Below, in pieces: positions 1 to 5,738 of a stretch of DNA of 5,738 nucleotides (position 1 is the first letter of the stretch; every line of letters begins with the position of its first letter). Both the position numbers and the translations under genes were made by a program. The notes beneath the pieces were generated by a model, which did not search any database, was not told where the DNA came from, and was given only the letters and a program-made list of their open reading frames with translations. This DNA comes from Candidatus Peregrinibacteria bacterium (lineage in GTDB: Bacteria > Patescibacteriota > Gracilibacteria > UBA1369 > UBA12463): assembly GCA_023245695.1 (NCBI GenBank), contig JAHFJT010000066.1, forward strand, positions 1-5,738. The letters are read 5' to 3'.

Positions 1-540
1 CAGTCTGTTCTGAAAATTCAGCAGGTTCTTGAGCGACTGTATCTCGAGGGTGATCCGGAGAACTCTTCACCGACGCAGCTAAAAGGCGTGGTGGTAGTGG
101 GTGAAGCTCCCCTTCCCGTCGTACACAAAGGCTCGCAGTTTTTTATGAGTCTGTTGCCGTACACGGACTTTGTCGATCCGGAGTATGTCTTTTCTGATGC
201 GACACAGACCTTTGAGCGTGTGAGTGGTGTGACGGATGCAAAACCTGAGGTTTGGCACGGTGTGATTCGTGCACCTTTGAGCGGCGTGGATGGTCGCAAA
301 CAGCTCGCGGAGTACTTCGATAAAAATCACCTCTACCATACGGGTGACAAGGCATTTACCGATTTCCAGAAAAAAGTTCTTGTGAGCGATCTCCATACTG
401 AGGCCAAAAAACTCAACTCGAGCCTCTTTCCACGGTACCAGAATTTTTTGAAGAACATGGAGGATCTTGCGTACAACCGATACAGCGCGAAGTGGCTCTC
501 GATTTTGAAAAAAACGTTTGATCTTGCGGATGCGATTGAT
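1..540 (+). other. N-terminal alpha/beta segment resembling part of a gingipain/C25 peptidase fold
   Basis: Residues 1-180 contain a helix (VLERLYLEG), a hydrophobic strand followed by a turn (LKGVVVVGEAPLPVV, 28-42), an aromatic/acidic stretch (LPYTDFVDPEYVFS, 52-65), then PEVWHGVIRAP (82-92) and a following helix with Tyr/Phe (KQLAEYFDKNHLYHTGD). This order parallels C25 peptidases: a 'vLLvGd..iP' strand, a 'ysD..Y' segment, a 'piavGRlp' strand and a helix ending near 'Ye'. The match is to pattern only; the usual Gly-Arg is replaced by Val-Ile-Arg. The C25 catalytic His and Cys would lie further downstream and no classical GHG box is visible here. Alternatives are an inactive relative or an unrelated Rossmann-like domain. 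Confidence 0.3.
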
Positions 541-3500
541 ATCGCAGGTGTGAATGCGGACACGGCTGCACTGGCGAAACAAGATGCGGCGGCAGAGGCA
601 CAAAAAACGCCTGAGGAGCAGGCTGTGGCTGATAAAAACGCAAAGGAGGTCGCCGCAGCGAAACAGCAAATTTCGCAGGCTACCGGCGGAAAAGGGGCGG
701 TCGTCGCTACGGGATACGATCCGACCATACCCGACATTCAAACCGTCAAACCGATCCAGAAGTACCATGTGCAGTACCCGGAACTTTTTGGAACACTGCT
801 CAACTCGATCACCGATTGGGTGGCAGGCAGTGGTAGATGGACGGCTGACGATGTTGAGACGCTTCCGGCGCTGATTGCCAAGAAAGACCTCTTCACCATG
901 CAGTACCTCAAAAGCATCAATGACTCAGTGGAGGTAAAAATCGACGATCAGGTGGAGAAAATACAGCAGCCACAGCGACTCAACCGAAATGTGACAGTGG
1001 AGGGGCATGTGCCTGATCTGAACGGGAAACCGGTGGCGGTTGGACTCCCAATTCTCGATGGATTCGGAAATGCACTTTCTCATATACTCCTTTTCGTCAA
1101 CGACTCCCTCTTGGATCCTTCGGTATATAGCCAGGGATACTCCAAGTACGCTACGCAGATCAGTGGTCGCGAGATGGGGCACTCGCTCCACTACAAAAAT
1201 GGCGTGAACTTTGACGACCTTTCGCACGTACAACAGTGTACGCTCTATGGGGGAAGTCAGTATAAAACAGGAACGGGGGCTGGGAGCGGGAACGCAGCGC
1301 CTGCTGGCGCTGTAGGCGCTGTACCCCAAATGGTGAAATTCTTGCGCGCACTTAATCTTGGAACACTCAATGCGAGTAGTGTGGCACAGAGTGTGAGTGG
1401 CGGGTTTGTAGATCCAAGAGTTGCCTATTCGTTTGGCTTTCATACGCGTCCACTTTCCCTTTCTGAAGCGCAAAAAGAGACCGGTGGACAGTATACGTAT
1501 GGTGCGCGGATTGAACCTGATCTTGAGCTCGGTATTCCGGCATTTTACCCCGAATTCCAGGGCGAGTTCCATGTGAACGATATTATTTTACGGGTGGATG
1601 GTCAGCAAATTTCTCCGACGAATACGATAGAGTCGGTCGTGAAGGCGAAGTATCCACCATCTGCGATGAGTGTGGAGTACTGGAGAAAAGGTTTTTCTAC
1701 GTCGAAGACGACGCAGGTTGCCATCAGCGATTCCAATGGGGACACTGCGGTCGCTGGATGCTACGGTATCAATAGCCAGTCTCCTCAGAAATGCTTTATT
1801 GATGCGGCTAAACGCCCGATCGCCGACCGAGCAGGCACGGCTCGAGTATCCGATACGGCGGTCATTCCCGATGTGGATGGGTCGAGTGCGTGCACGACGT
1901 TTTCGGCCTTTGATCTTTTTGACCGATTCCTCAATGGGGATCAACAAAATAATATTATCGGTGTCAAGAAAGTTTTGGAAATCCTCCGCTACAAGCCAGA
2001 TTCACCACTCACTCCTTTTGAAAATAGCCATGATCCGGCAAAGATCGTGATGGGTCCTGCGTTTACCCTGCAGCAACTTCTGGATCAGTACGGTGTCATG
2101 AACGGTAAGGACGACAATGAGGATTTTTTTGACACCAATGCGAGCGGAAAGGTCGATAAGACGGCGTGGATCGACCTGAATCACAATGGGAAGATCGATC
2201 TCTGGCTCAATCCTAGCTTCATTGGCTACAATAATCTCAATGTTTACGATCCGTCGGATTTTTCGCTTAACAATCAAAAGGATTACACTTTGTCTCTCGA
2301 TGTTGAGGCGTTCAAAAAAATCTATCCTAAGCTTTTCAAAGGCAATCAGTACATTGGGACATATACCGGAGAGTTTGTGGGTGGCGACTGGGGCGTGGAT
2401 GATCCGAGCGAGATTGCGTACCCATTTGTCGCAAGTGGGACGACCGAAGAGGAGCGATGGAGGCAAATCCAAAAAGTATTTTTTGATACCAACCAGATGC
2501 AGGTCTATGCGACCGCACGAACGCTGCCGACTAAAAAAGAGTATCGACGACATATCGAGGGCATGCTCCAGTCTGGTGGTGCTGGTGTAGATCTCAAACT
2601 TCTTGCCACGACCTATTCATGGGCAGATAGCTGTATCGCGTACGGCGGGAACTTCTGTGCAGATGATACGCTTGAGGCTGAGCAACTTTTGGAAAAAACG
2701 GCGAGCATCTGGCTCAAATTTACGCCGAATAAAGAGAAGGACCTCTCGACTGCGTCGTATCATAAAGAGCCGACGGCAACGACGCTCAGTACACAATTTC
2801 AAAGTGTACTATCGATCGGTTTACCAATTGATAAGCCGCGCTATGTGAGTTATGTGAATTCACAAGGCGTTGCACAACAGGTGGTCTATCCGAATATTTT
2901 TGCGGCGGGATCATATGATGTGTATGTCGCGCAGTTAAAAGCTATGGAGCAGCAGCTCGGAATGGGCGAAGGTTCGTTGACGAGTATGTTTACGAACATA
3001 GGAGGCGGGAACGGGAACGCGCCGCCTAAAGGCGCGCTTAGCGAGGGTATTAAGACGCTTGGAAATGGCATGACCGTGTTTACGCTGATCGATGCGAAAA
3101 AGGCGCAGTCGTTTTTGGAGTGGAAGAATTTGAGTCTCGAAGAAAAGCATCAGCGCGTCATGGAGGAGTATTTGAATCCAGGAATAGATGGATATATCGA
3201 TGATCCAAATGGAACGGGAGCTGGCGCCGGAGGCGCCATGGGCTATGAAGCACTTTATTTTGTCTCCGATGGAAAACCGACGTACTACACGACGGATTTT
3301 TCTGGTGATCCCCCATTGAATGAAACGGATCCTGTGTATCTTTCACTCACGAGTGGCACGACCGTGTTTGGAGACAGTGGCGCCGGTGGCTCAGGGGTTG
3401 GATCCAAGACTGGCGGAAGCGCTGGTGATACTGAAAATCTGAATGATGCGCCGGGTGGGAGTTCATTCTATGGAGAGCCGGTGCCGATCTTTGAGTGGTT

Positions 3501-5738
3501 TACCGCGATGAAGGTGTGGTGGGAGGATACGAAGAAGGCCTTCAAAAAACCCCTTGGGATCGACCTTTCTCAGGATTTCAATGGAAATGCATTCAATAAA
3601 ACCGTGAACCCTGGCAATGTTGCGACGAGTTTACAAATAGCACTTTCGAAGCCCCAGCTCCAGACGCACGGCGAGAGTTTGGATATTACAGTTACGGCCA
3701 AAGATGCCGGTGGAAAAGTAGCGAGCGATGATCATGGGTCGGCGATTCGACTTGAGGTGAGTGGCAATGGAGCCGTGGCATCGGATACCGCGGTGGTGGT
3801 TCCTGACGTGCACGATCTCCAGGACATTACGTTCCAGAATGGTACCAAGCAGAAGGGTATTTTCTTGTCGAATGGTGTCGCCAATTTCCAGATTATTTCT
3901 GGCAATAAGCCGCAGACCCTCGTGATTCGGGCCTATGCCTACAGTGAAAATGGACAGATCCAGAGTGAGAGCAAGACCCTCGTTATTAGTGAGCCTCTTG
4001 CGGGTCCCGTGAGTCCGATTGATATCGGGGATGTGGGCGAGAGTGGCACTCCGAAGGCCGTCGTCATGTCGAGCGATAGCAGCGGTTCTCCAAGTCTCCT
4101 TACTCCAGGTGGACTGAGCCGATCGACGATCAAGGTGGATATGATCGATGATAAAAATCAGCCGATCCGGGATCAGGTGATTCATTACACCGTGAATACC
4201 TCGGGTCCGATTGAGATAGAAAATCAGAGCACCAGCGATAGTGACTCCAAGACACCTGGCACTCAGATAGACGCGTACGTCGACTCGCTCGCGTTTGTGG
4301 TTCGGTCGAAGACGGGTGTTGAGAGTGGCACGGGAACAATTGCGGTGACGGGTTCGTTGGCCGATGGCACGACGTTTCAGACGTCTGGAACGATCGCCGT
4401 ACGAAATGATCTTCACCTCGAACTCAGCTCAGCGACGGCTTCTCTTCCTGCGGATGGCGGATCGCAGACGGTCTTCACCGGAGTTTTAAAAGATAGCACG
4501 GGTGCGGTGGTGAACTACTCCGGACCGGTTTCCTTTACTCTTGGAAGTGGCGGAATGGGTTCGCTGGCAAGTGCGGCACCGGATCATTTTATCAATGGCA
4601 AGGCTCTTCTTTCGATTCGCGCAGGAACCCACACGGGCGCGCTCTCGGTATACATGGACACCCTTGGGCTCCCTTCGGCGAGCGCCTCGGTCGCCCTCCT
4701 CAGCCTCCCGGCTTCGGCGCTACGCGTCACCAGTAGCATCAAAACTATGCCAACCAAGCTCGGCTCGGTGTTGAGTACGGCGACGGTGTCTGTTTCGTTC
4801 TTCGATCCGAATGGGAATTTGGCCACGAATATGGGGGTGGGAACGGGAGCTGGCGCCGGAGGCGCCATTACCGTTCGCATCACCAAAGACACGGAAAAAT
4901 ATGGCTTCATTCAGACCAGCAACGGCGGTCTCACGAATCAAACCACGATCTACCCTTCACAGGGAACAGCCGCGGTCACCATCGCCTCTCGTGATACTCC
5001 GGGTCCAATCCATCTCGTCTTCTCTGCAAATGGCGTGAAGAGCGATACCCTCGAAATCATCACCCATGGCCGAACCGGCGCAGGACAGGTCGCGAACTTT
5101 TCTCCGAATGTTCTCTATGCATCCATCCTCGGTGGCCCCTTTGGAAATGTCACGCAGCAGAACTACCTCGCGGGAAATATGCTCTTCAGCGGAAAGACTC
5201 AGGCGGCCAGTGCGATCACGACGGAAAGTGTGCCGCATCATCGCATGATGTCGCTCAATGCGTACGGCGGTTTGCGCGTCACAGACGAGAGTATCACTCT
5301 TCAGGTCGCATCTTCGGGTGAGCAAGAGCCACTTCGAGTAGACGTCGTGAATGGCTTGAACAAGGCGAAGATGGGCTCAGTGCTCGTCAAACAACAGGGC
5401 CAGCCACAGCTCGTGCCTTCCCTGAAAGACGTAGACGGTAAGGCGGGAATTTTTGTTCAGGATCTGCAGGCGCAGAGTGCCGCATCGGTTGCGTTGGTCG
5501 CGGGTACGAACGGACTTTCTCTTCGGGAGCAACAGACGGAGATCGCGCGTATTAATACGGCGGGTGGTATCCATGTAAACGACTCTCGCGTGTCCCTAAA
5601 GGTGACGGGAGAAGATAGTACGAGTCCGGACAGCAGCGAAGATAGCGTTTCCAATAAGTACCTCCGCATCGATATTCTCCTCTCTGGCATCGTGATCGCT
5701 CGAGTGCAGCTCGGGTTTGATGCGGTAAATAGTGTCTC
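1..5738 (+). CDS. Giant multidomain surface/secreted protein with PDZ-like and Ig-like domains, partial at both ends
   Basis: Frame 1 translates without a stop from the first to the last base, giving 1,912 codons plus a partial Ser codon. It begins QSVLKIQQVLERLYLEG and ends RVQLGFDAVNSVS. Both ends are cut by the window, so signal peptide, anchor and full length are unknown. The first in-frame ATG (145) lies inside a continuous fold, so the real start is almost certainly upstream. Domains in order: a C25-like alpha/beta segment (about 1-180), an Ala-rich helical linker (190-230), an unassigned domain (320-420), a PDZ-like domain (495-565), a Cys-bearing and Asp-loop region (570-1120), a Gly/Ser linker (1121-1160), four Ig-like domains (1210-1689) and two C-terminal repeats (1749 onward). 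There are only six Cys (413, 587, 598, 631, 878, 886) and none in the last 1,026 residues, as expected for an extracytoplasmic stalk. Role inferred: cell-surface adhesion or protein processing. I do not recognise a named family for the whole protein. The reading frame is near certain; the function is not. Confidence 0.95.
568..690 (+). other. Ala/Gln/Lys/Glu-rich helical linker
   Basis: Residues 190-230 run ALAKQDAAAEAQKTPEEQ onward through AKEVAAAKQQISQ and end in ATGGKG. Composition is dominated by Ala, Gln, Lys, Glu and Asp without Cys or aromatics, and strongly suggests a solvent-exposed helix or short coiled coil. It separates the N-terminal alpha/beta segment from the next domain, so it probably acts as a spacer. 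No enzymatic role is suggested. Confidence 0.5.
955..1260 (+). other. Unassigned domain with His/Cys-containing motif
   Basis: Residues 319-420 start with a beta-type stretch (RNVTVEGHVPDLNGKPVAV), followed by PILDGFGNALSHILLFVND. The segment GREMGHSLHYKN (389-400) leads into NFDDLSHVQQCTLYGGS (403-419). It holds the first Cys of the window (413), preceded by His394, His397 and His409. If the preceding segment is truly C25-like, this could be the site of a His/Cys pair split off by a large insertion. The His394-Cys413 spacing is shorter than the roughly 33 residues of classical gingipains. I do not recognise the domain; it may equally be structural. Confidence 0.25.
1270..1323 (+). repeat. 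In-frame composite palindromic repeat (copy A)
   Basis: The element begins GGAACGGGGGCTGGG, matching 13 of the first 15 bases of the exact repeat at 3211 and 4840. It continues with GGGAGCGGGAACGC, which matches the copy at 3007. A perfect 7-bp stem, CAGCGCC (1295-1301) with GGCGCTG (1306-1312), closes a TGCT loop. The 9-mer GGCGCTGTA is then repeated in tandem (1306-1323). It encodes GTGAGSGNAAPAGAVGAV, a low-complexity Gly/Ala insert between LYGGSQYKT and PQMVKFLRAL. It starts on a codon boundary and keeps the frame. It looks like two element subtypes joined head to tail. Confidence 0.75.
1483..1695 (+). other. PDZ-like domain
   Basis: Residues about 495-565 carry the most recognisable PDZ signature in the protein. 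YGARIEPDLELGIPAF matches the first strand and carboxylate-loop region. HVNDIILRVDGQQISPTNT (524-542) corresponds to the 'GDvIlkvnGq.v' core. IESVVKAKYPP and MSVEYWRKG match the final helix and the 'v.l.v.R.G' strand. PDZ domains bind C-terminal or internal peptides and are common in HtrA and C-terminal processing proteases. No Ser-protease GNSGG or Ser-Lys dyad motif is apparent around it, so here it more likely recruits a peptide or stabilises a neighbouring domain. The first Gly of the usual GD pair is replaced by Asn. Confidence 0.65.
1849..1878 (+). repeat. Internal motif SDTAVIPDVD (copy 1)
   Basis: Residues 617-626 read SDTAVIPDVD, and a near copy, SDTAVVVPDVHD, occurs about 640 residues later at 1261-1272 (3781-3816). 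The two copies use different synonymous codons, so this is not a recent DNA duplication. The shared peptide may mark a strand-turn element used in two beta domains, or a peptide recognised by a partner or protease. The function is unknown. Confidence 0.45.
2131..2199 (+). other. Paired acidic Asp/Asn/Gly loops, probable Ca2+-binding
   Basis: Two loops of the form DxNx(S/N)GKxD lie 14 residues apart: DTNASGKVD (711-719) and DLNHNGKID (725-733), preceded by the acidic run NGKDDNEDFF. This spacing of Asp/Asn side chains with a central Gly is typical of EF-hand-like, dockerin-like and thrombospondin-type-3 calcium loops in secreted proteins. A canonical EF-hand position-12 Asp/Glu is missing in both, so the type cannot be fixed. 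Calcium would be expected to rigidify the region between the PDZ-like part and the Ig-like stalk. Confidence 0.5.
2200..3000 (+). other. Unassigned central region with a close Cys pair
   Basis: Residues 734-1000 are rich in Tyr, Phe, Trp and Asn with mixed helices and strands. Recognisable stretches include LNVYDPSDFSLNNQKDYTL, a helix at EAFKKIYPKLFKGNQ, EEERWRQIQKVFFDTNQM and KEYRRHIEGMLQSGG. Cys878 and Cys886 (SCIAYGGNFC) are seven residues apart and probably form a disulfide loop, which would put this part outside the cytoplasm. I cannot name the fold. It is followed by SIGLPIDKPRYVSYVNSQG and VVYPNIFAAGSYDVYVAQLK, which read as folded globular sequence and not as stalk repeat. Confidence 0.4.
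3007..3038 (+). repeat. In-frame palindromic repeat (copy B)
   Basis: These 32 bases align without gaps to 1282-1313 at 24 of 32 positions and in the same codon phase. Both begin GGGA(A/G)CGGGAACGC. CGCGCC (3018-3023) pairs with GGCGCG (3031-3036) around a 7-base loop; an alternative is CGCC/GGCG around TAAA. The encoded peptide is GNGNAPPKGAL against GSGNAAPAGAV in copy A. It follows TSMFTNIGG and precedes SEGIKTLGNG, so it probably extends a surface loop. Confidence 0.65.
3211..3239 (+). repeat. In-frame palindromic repeat (copy C), identical to 4840-4868
   Basis: This 29-bp sequence begins GGAACGGGAGC and ends in a perfect hairpin: TGGCGCC (3222-3228), triloop GGA, GGCGCCA (3232-3238). 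It is identical to 4840-4868 and starts on a codon boundary in both places, encoding GTGAGAGGA. The flanking sequences (DGYIDDPN before, MGYEALYF after) are unlike those of the other copy, so the identity is confined to the element. It is probably a short mobile or dispersed repeat tolerated in a loop. Confidence 0.8.
3361..3480 (+). other. Gly/Ser-rich flexible linker with a possible decayed palindromic repeat
   Basis: Residues 1121-1160 contain FGDSGAGGSGVGSKTGGS, then AGDTENLNDAPGGSSFYGEP. Composition is Gly/Ser/Asp, typical of a disordered hinge between the globular part and the Ig-like stalk. Bases 3378-3390 (TGGCGCCGGTGGC) match 12 of the 13 bases that begin the hairpin of copies C and D, but the second arm is not preserved. 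This may be an eroded copy of the same element, or only similarity arising from Gly/Ala codons. Confidence 0.45.
3628..3996 (+). other. Ig-like domain 1
   Basis: Residues 1210-1332 alternate beta strands in the pattern of invasin/Big-type domains. SLQIALSKPQLQTHGESL leads to DITVTAKDAGGKV (strand plus D..G turn), IRLEVSGNGAVAS, a long loop containing SDTAVVVPDVHD, GIFLSNGVANFQI, and closing strands TLVIRAYAYS and SKTLVISEP. Such domains act as rigid spacers or adhesive modules in surface proteins. The insert at 1261-1290 makes it longer than the usual 90-100 residues. No Cys are present, as is usual for bacterial Ig folds. Confidence 0.6.
3781..3816 (+). repeat. Internal motif SDTAVVVPDVHD (copy 2)
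   Basis: Residues 1261-1272 resemble SDTAVIPDVD at 617-626, with one extra Val and His before the final Asp. Here the motif lies in a loop of the first Ig-like domain and is followed by LQDITFQNG. Synonymous codons differ from the first copy, so similarity is at the protein level. Its role is unknown. Confidence 0.45.
4054..4404 (+). other. Ig-like domain 2
   Basis: Residues 1352-1468 begin KAVVMSSDSSGSPSLLTPGG. They continue with STIKVDMIDDKNQPIRDQ (strand then D..N turn) and VIHYTVNTSGPIEIENQS, then an acidic Ser/Asp loop (STSDSDSKTPG). DSLAFVVRSKTGVESGTGTI follows, and GTIAVRN closes the domain. The strand and turn order matches the neighbouring modules. The acidic Ser/Asp loop is unusual and could be a flexible or metal-attracting surface. 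The role is inferred as a stalk spacer. Confidence 0.55.
4411..4701 (+). other. Ig-like domain 3
   Basis: Residues 1471-1567 are a compact module of 97 residues, the usual length for the fold. LHLELSSATASLPADGGSQT is the classic entry of bacterial Ig domains ('s...lpAdG.s.t'). FTGVLKDSTGAVVNYSGPV then gives the strand, D..G turn and strand. VSFTLGSGGMGSLAS, a FINGKALLSIRAGTHTG segment and SVYMDTLGLPSASASVAL complete it. It is the clearest of the four Ig-like modules. The third codon position is markedly GC-richer here than in the middle of the gene. Confidence 0.7.
4711..5067 (+). other. Ig-like domain 4, interrupted by a palindromic repeat
   Basis: Residues 1571-1689 show ASALRVTSSIKTMPTKLGS, TATVSVSFFDPNGNLATN, then the repeat-encoded GTGAGAGGA, then ITVRITKDTEKYGFIQTS, TTIYPSQGTAAVTIASRD and PGPIHLVFSANGVKSDTLEI. 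Without the insert, 'VSVSFFDPNGNLATNMGV' joins directly to 'ITVRITKD', giving a normal strand-turn-strand. This argues that the element was inserted into a loop of a pre-existing domain. Confidence 0.65.
4840..4868 (+). repeat. In-frame palindromic repeat (copy D), identical to 3211-3239
   Basis: All 29 bases match copy C, in the same codon phase, although the two sites share no flanking similarity. The hairpin is TGGCGCC (4851-4857), GGA, GGCGCCA (4861-4867). It encodes GTGAGAGGA inside a loop of the fourth Ig-like domain. The palindrome sits mid-gene and has no T-run after it, so it is not a rho-independent terminator. Confidence 0.8.
5245..5400 (+). repeat. C-terminal protein repeat, unit 1
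   Basis: Residues 1749-1800 contain MMSLNAYGGLRVTDESITLQV followed by EPLRVDVVNGLNKAKMGSVLV. This pairs with unit 2 about 99 residues later, aligning the Gly-Gly pairs at 1756-1757 and 1855-1856. The 'N..GG(L/I)xV' turn with alternating hydrophobics resembles beta-rich fibre or stalk repeats. The function is inferred as structural extension. Confidence 0.5.
5542..5738 (+). repeat. C-terminal protein repeat, unit 2, cut by window end
   Basis: Residues 1848-1912 read IARINTAGGIHVNDSRVSLKV, then an acidic Ser-rich insert (TGEDSTSPDSSEDS), then KYLRIDILLSGIVIARVQLGF. The first part aligns with unit 1 (SLNAYGGLRVTDESITLQV) and the last with LRVDVVNGLNKAKMGSVLV. The divergence indicates an old duplication. 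More units may follow beyond the window. Confidence 0.5.

Noticed and set aside
145..147. First in-frame ATG as the gene start
   Set aside because: The frame is open upstream, and the coherent helix and strand of residues 1-45 would be lost. No convincing ribosome binding site precedes it.
79..768. 229-codon open frame on the minus strand
   Set aside because: The translation is Arg/Cys/Phe-rich without recognisable motifs and overlaps fully with the convincing + frame, which has normal protein composition here.
925..1572. 215-codon open frame on the minus strand
   Set aside because: It is antisense to the PDZ-containing part of the + gene and no family resemblance is visible.
1670..2590. 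Open frames in other + phases (1670-2050 and 2186-2590)
   Set aside because: They give Arg/Ser-rich out-of-phase translations of the main gene, with no sign of a frameshift joining them to it.
3222..3238. GC-rich hairpin as a transcription terminator
   Set aside because: There is no following T-run, it lies mid-gene, and an identical copy sits at 4851-4867 also inside the gene.
3631..4416. 261-codon open frame on the minus strand
   Set aside because: It lies opposite the Ig-like domains of the + frame. Its translation is rich in Arg, His and Ile in the manner of an antisense shadow, shows no domain pattern and has no room for its own expression signals.
1270..4868. CRISPR-like array formed by the repeats
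   Set aside because: The copies are irregularly spaced by hundreds to over a thousand bases, are in frame and lie within coding sequence.
1..5738. Recoded TGA (glycine code of Gracilibacteria and Absconditabacteria)
   Set aside because: No TGA occurs in frame over 1,912 codons and Gly is encoded by GGN throughout, so there is no evidence for recoding.

Overview
The whole window is the interior of one very large protein-coding gene on the + strand. Reading frame 1 is open from base 1 to base 5738: 1,912 complete codons plus two bases, with no TAA, TAG or TGA in frame. Neither the true start nor the stop is inside the window. The product is therefore well over 1,900 residues long and looks like a multidomain surface or secreted protein. 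No RNA gene, promoter, terminator, CRISPR array or transposase gene was found, and no intergenic DNA is present.

The parts run as follows. (1) Residues about 1-180 form an alpha/beta segment whose motif order resembles the first half of gingipain/C25-type caspase-fold peptidases (tentative). (2) Residues about 190-230 are an Ala/Gln/Lys/Glu-rich helical linker. (3) Residues about 320-420 form an unassigned domain with a His/Cys-containing stretch. (4) Residues about 495-565 are a PDZ-like domain. (5) Residues about 570-1120 are a long unassigned region with five of the six cysteines and two acidic Asp/Asn/Gly loops that look Ca2+-binding. (6) Residues about 1121-1160 are a Gly/Ser linker. (7) Residues about 1210-1689 hold four consecutive bacterial Ig-like beta domains. 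(8) From about 1749 to the window end there are two diverged units of about 100 residues, rich in beta strand and resembling fibre or stalk repeats. A plausible overall picture is a processing or binding head at the N-terminal side, presented on an Ig-like stalk. This is inference from architecture only.

The most unusual signal is a small family of GC-rich palindromic elements that sit in frame inside the gene. An exact 29-bp copy occurs at 3211-3239 and 4840-4868. Related copies lie at 1270-1323 and 3007-3038, and a possible decayed one lies near 3378-3390. Each can form a GC-rich hairpin and each adds a Gly/Ala-rich peptide. The pattern resembles the protein-embedded palindromic repeats known from Rickettsia, but the sequence looks like a different family.

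Organism: the standard code fits, since the frame contains no stop codon of any kind. Base composition is roughly balanced by eye. A giant, cysteine-poor, Ig-repeat surface protein of this style would fit a Patescibacteria (candidate phyla radiation) lineage such as the Peregrinibacteria group, but the window has no taxonomic marker and this is a weak guess.
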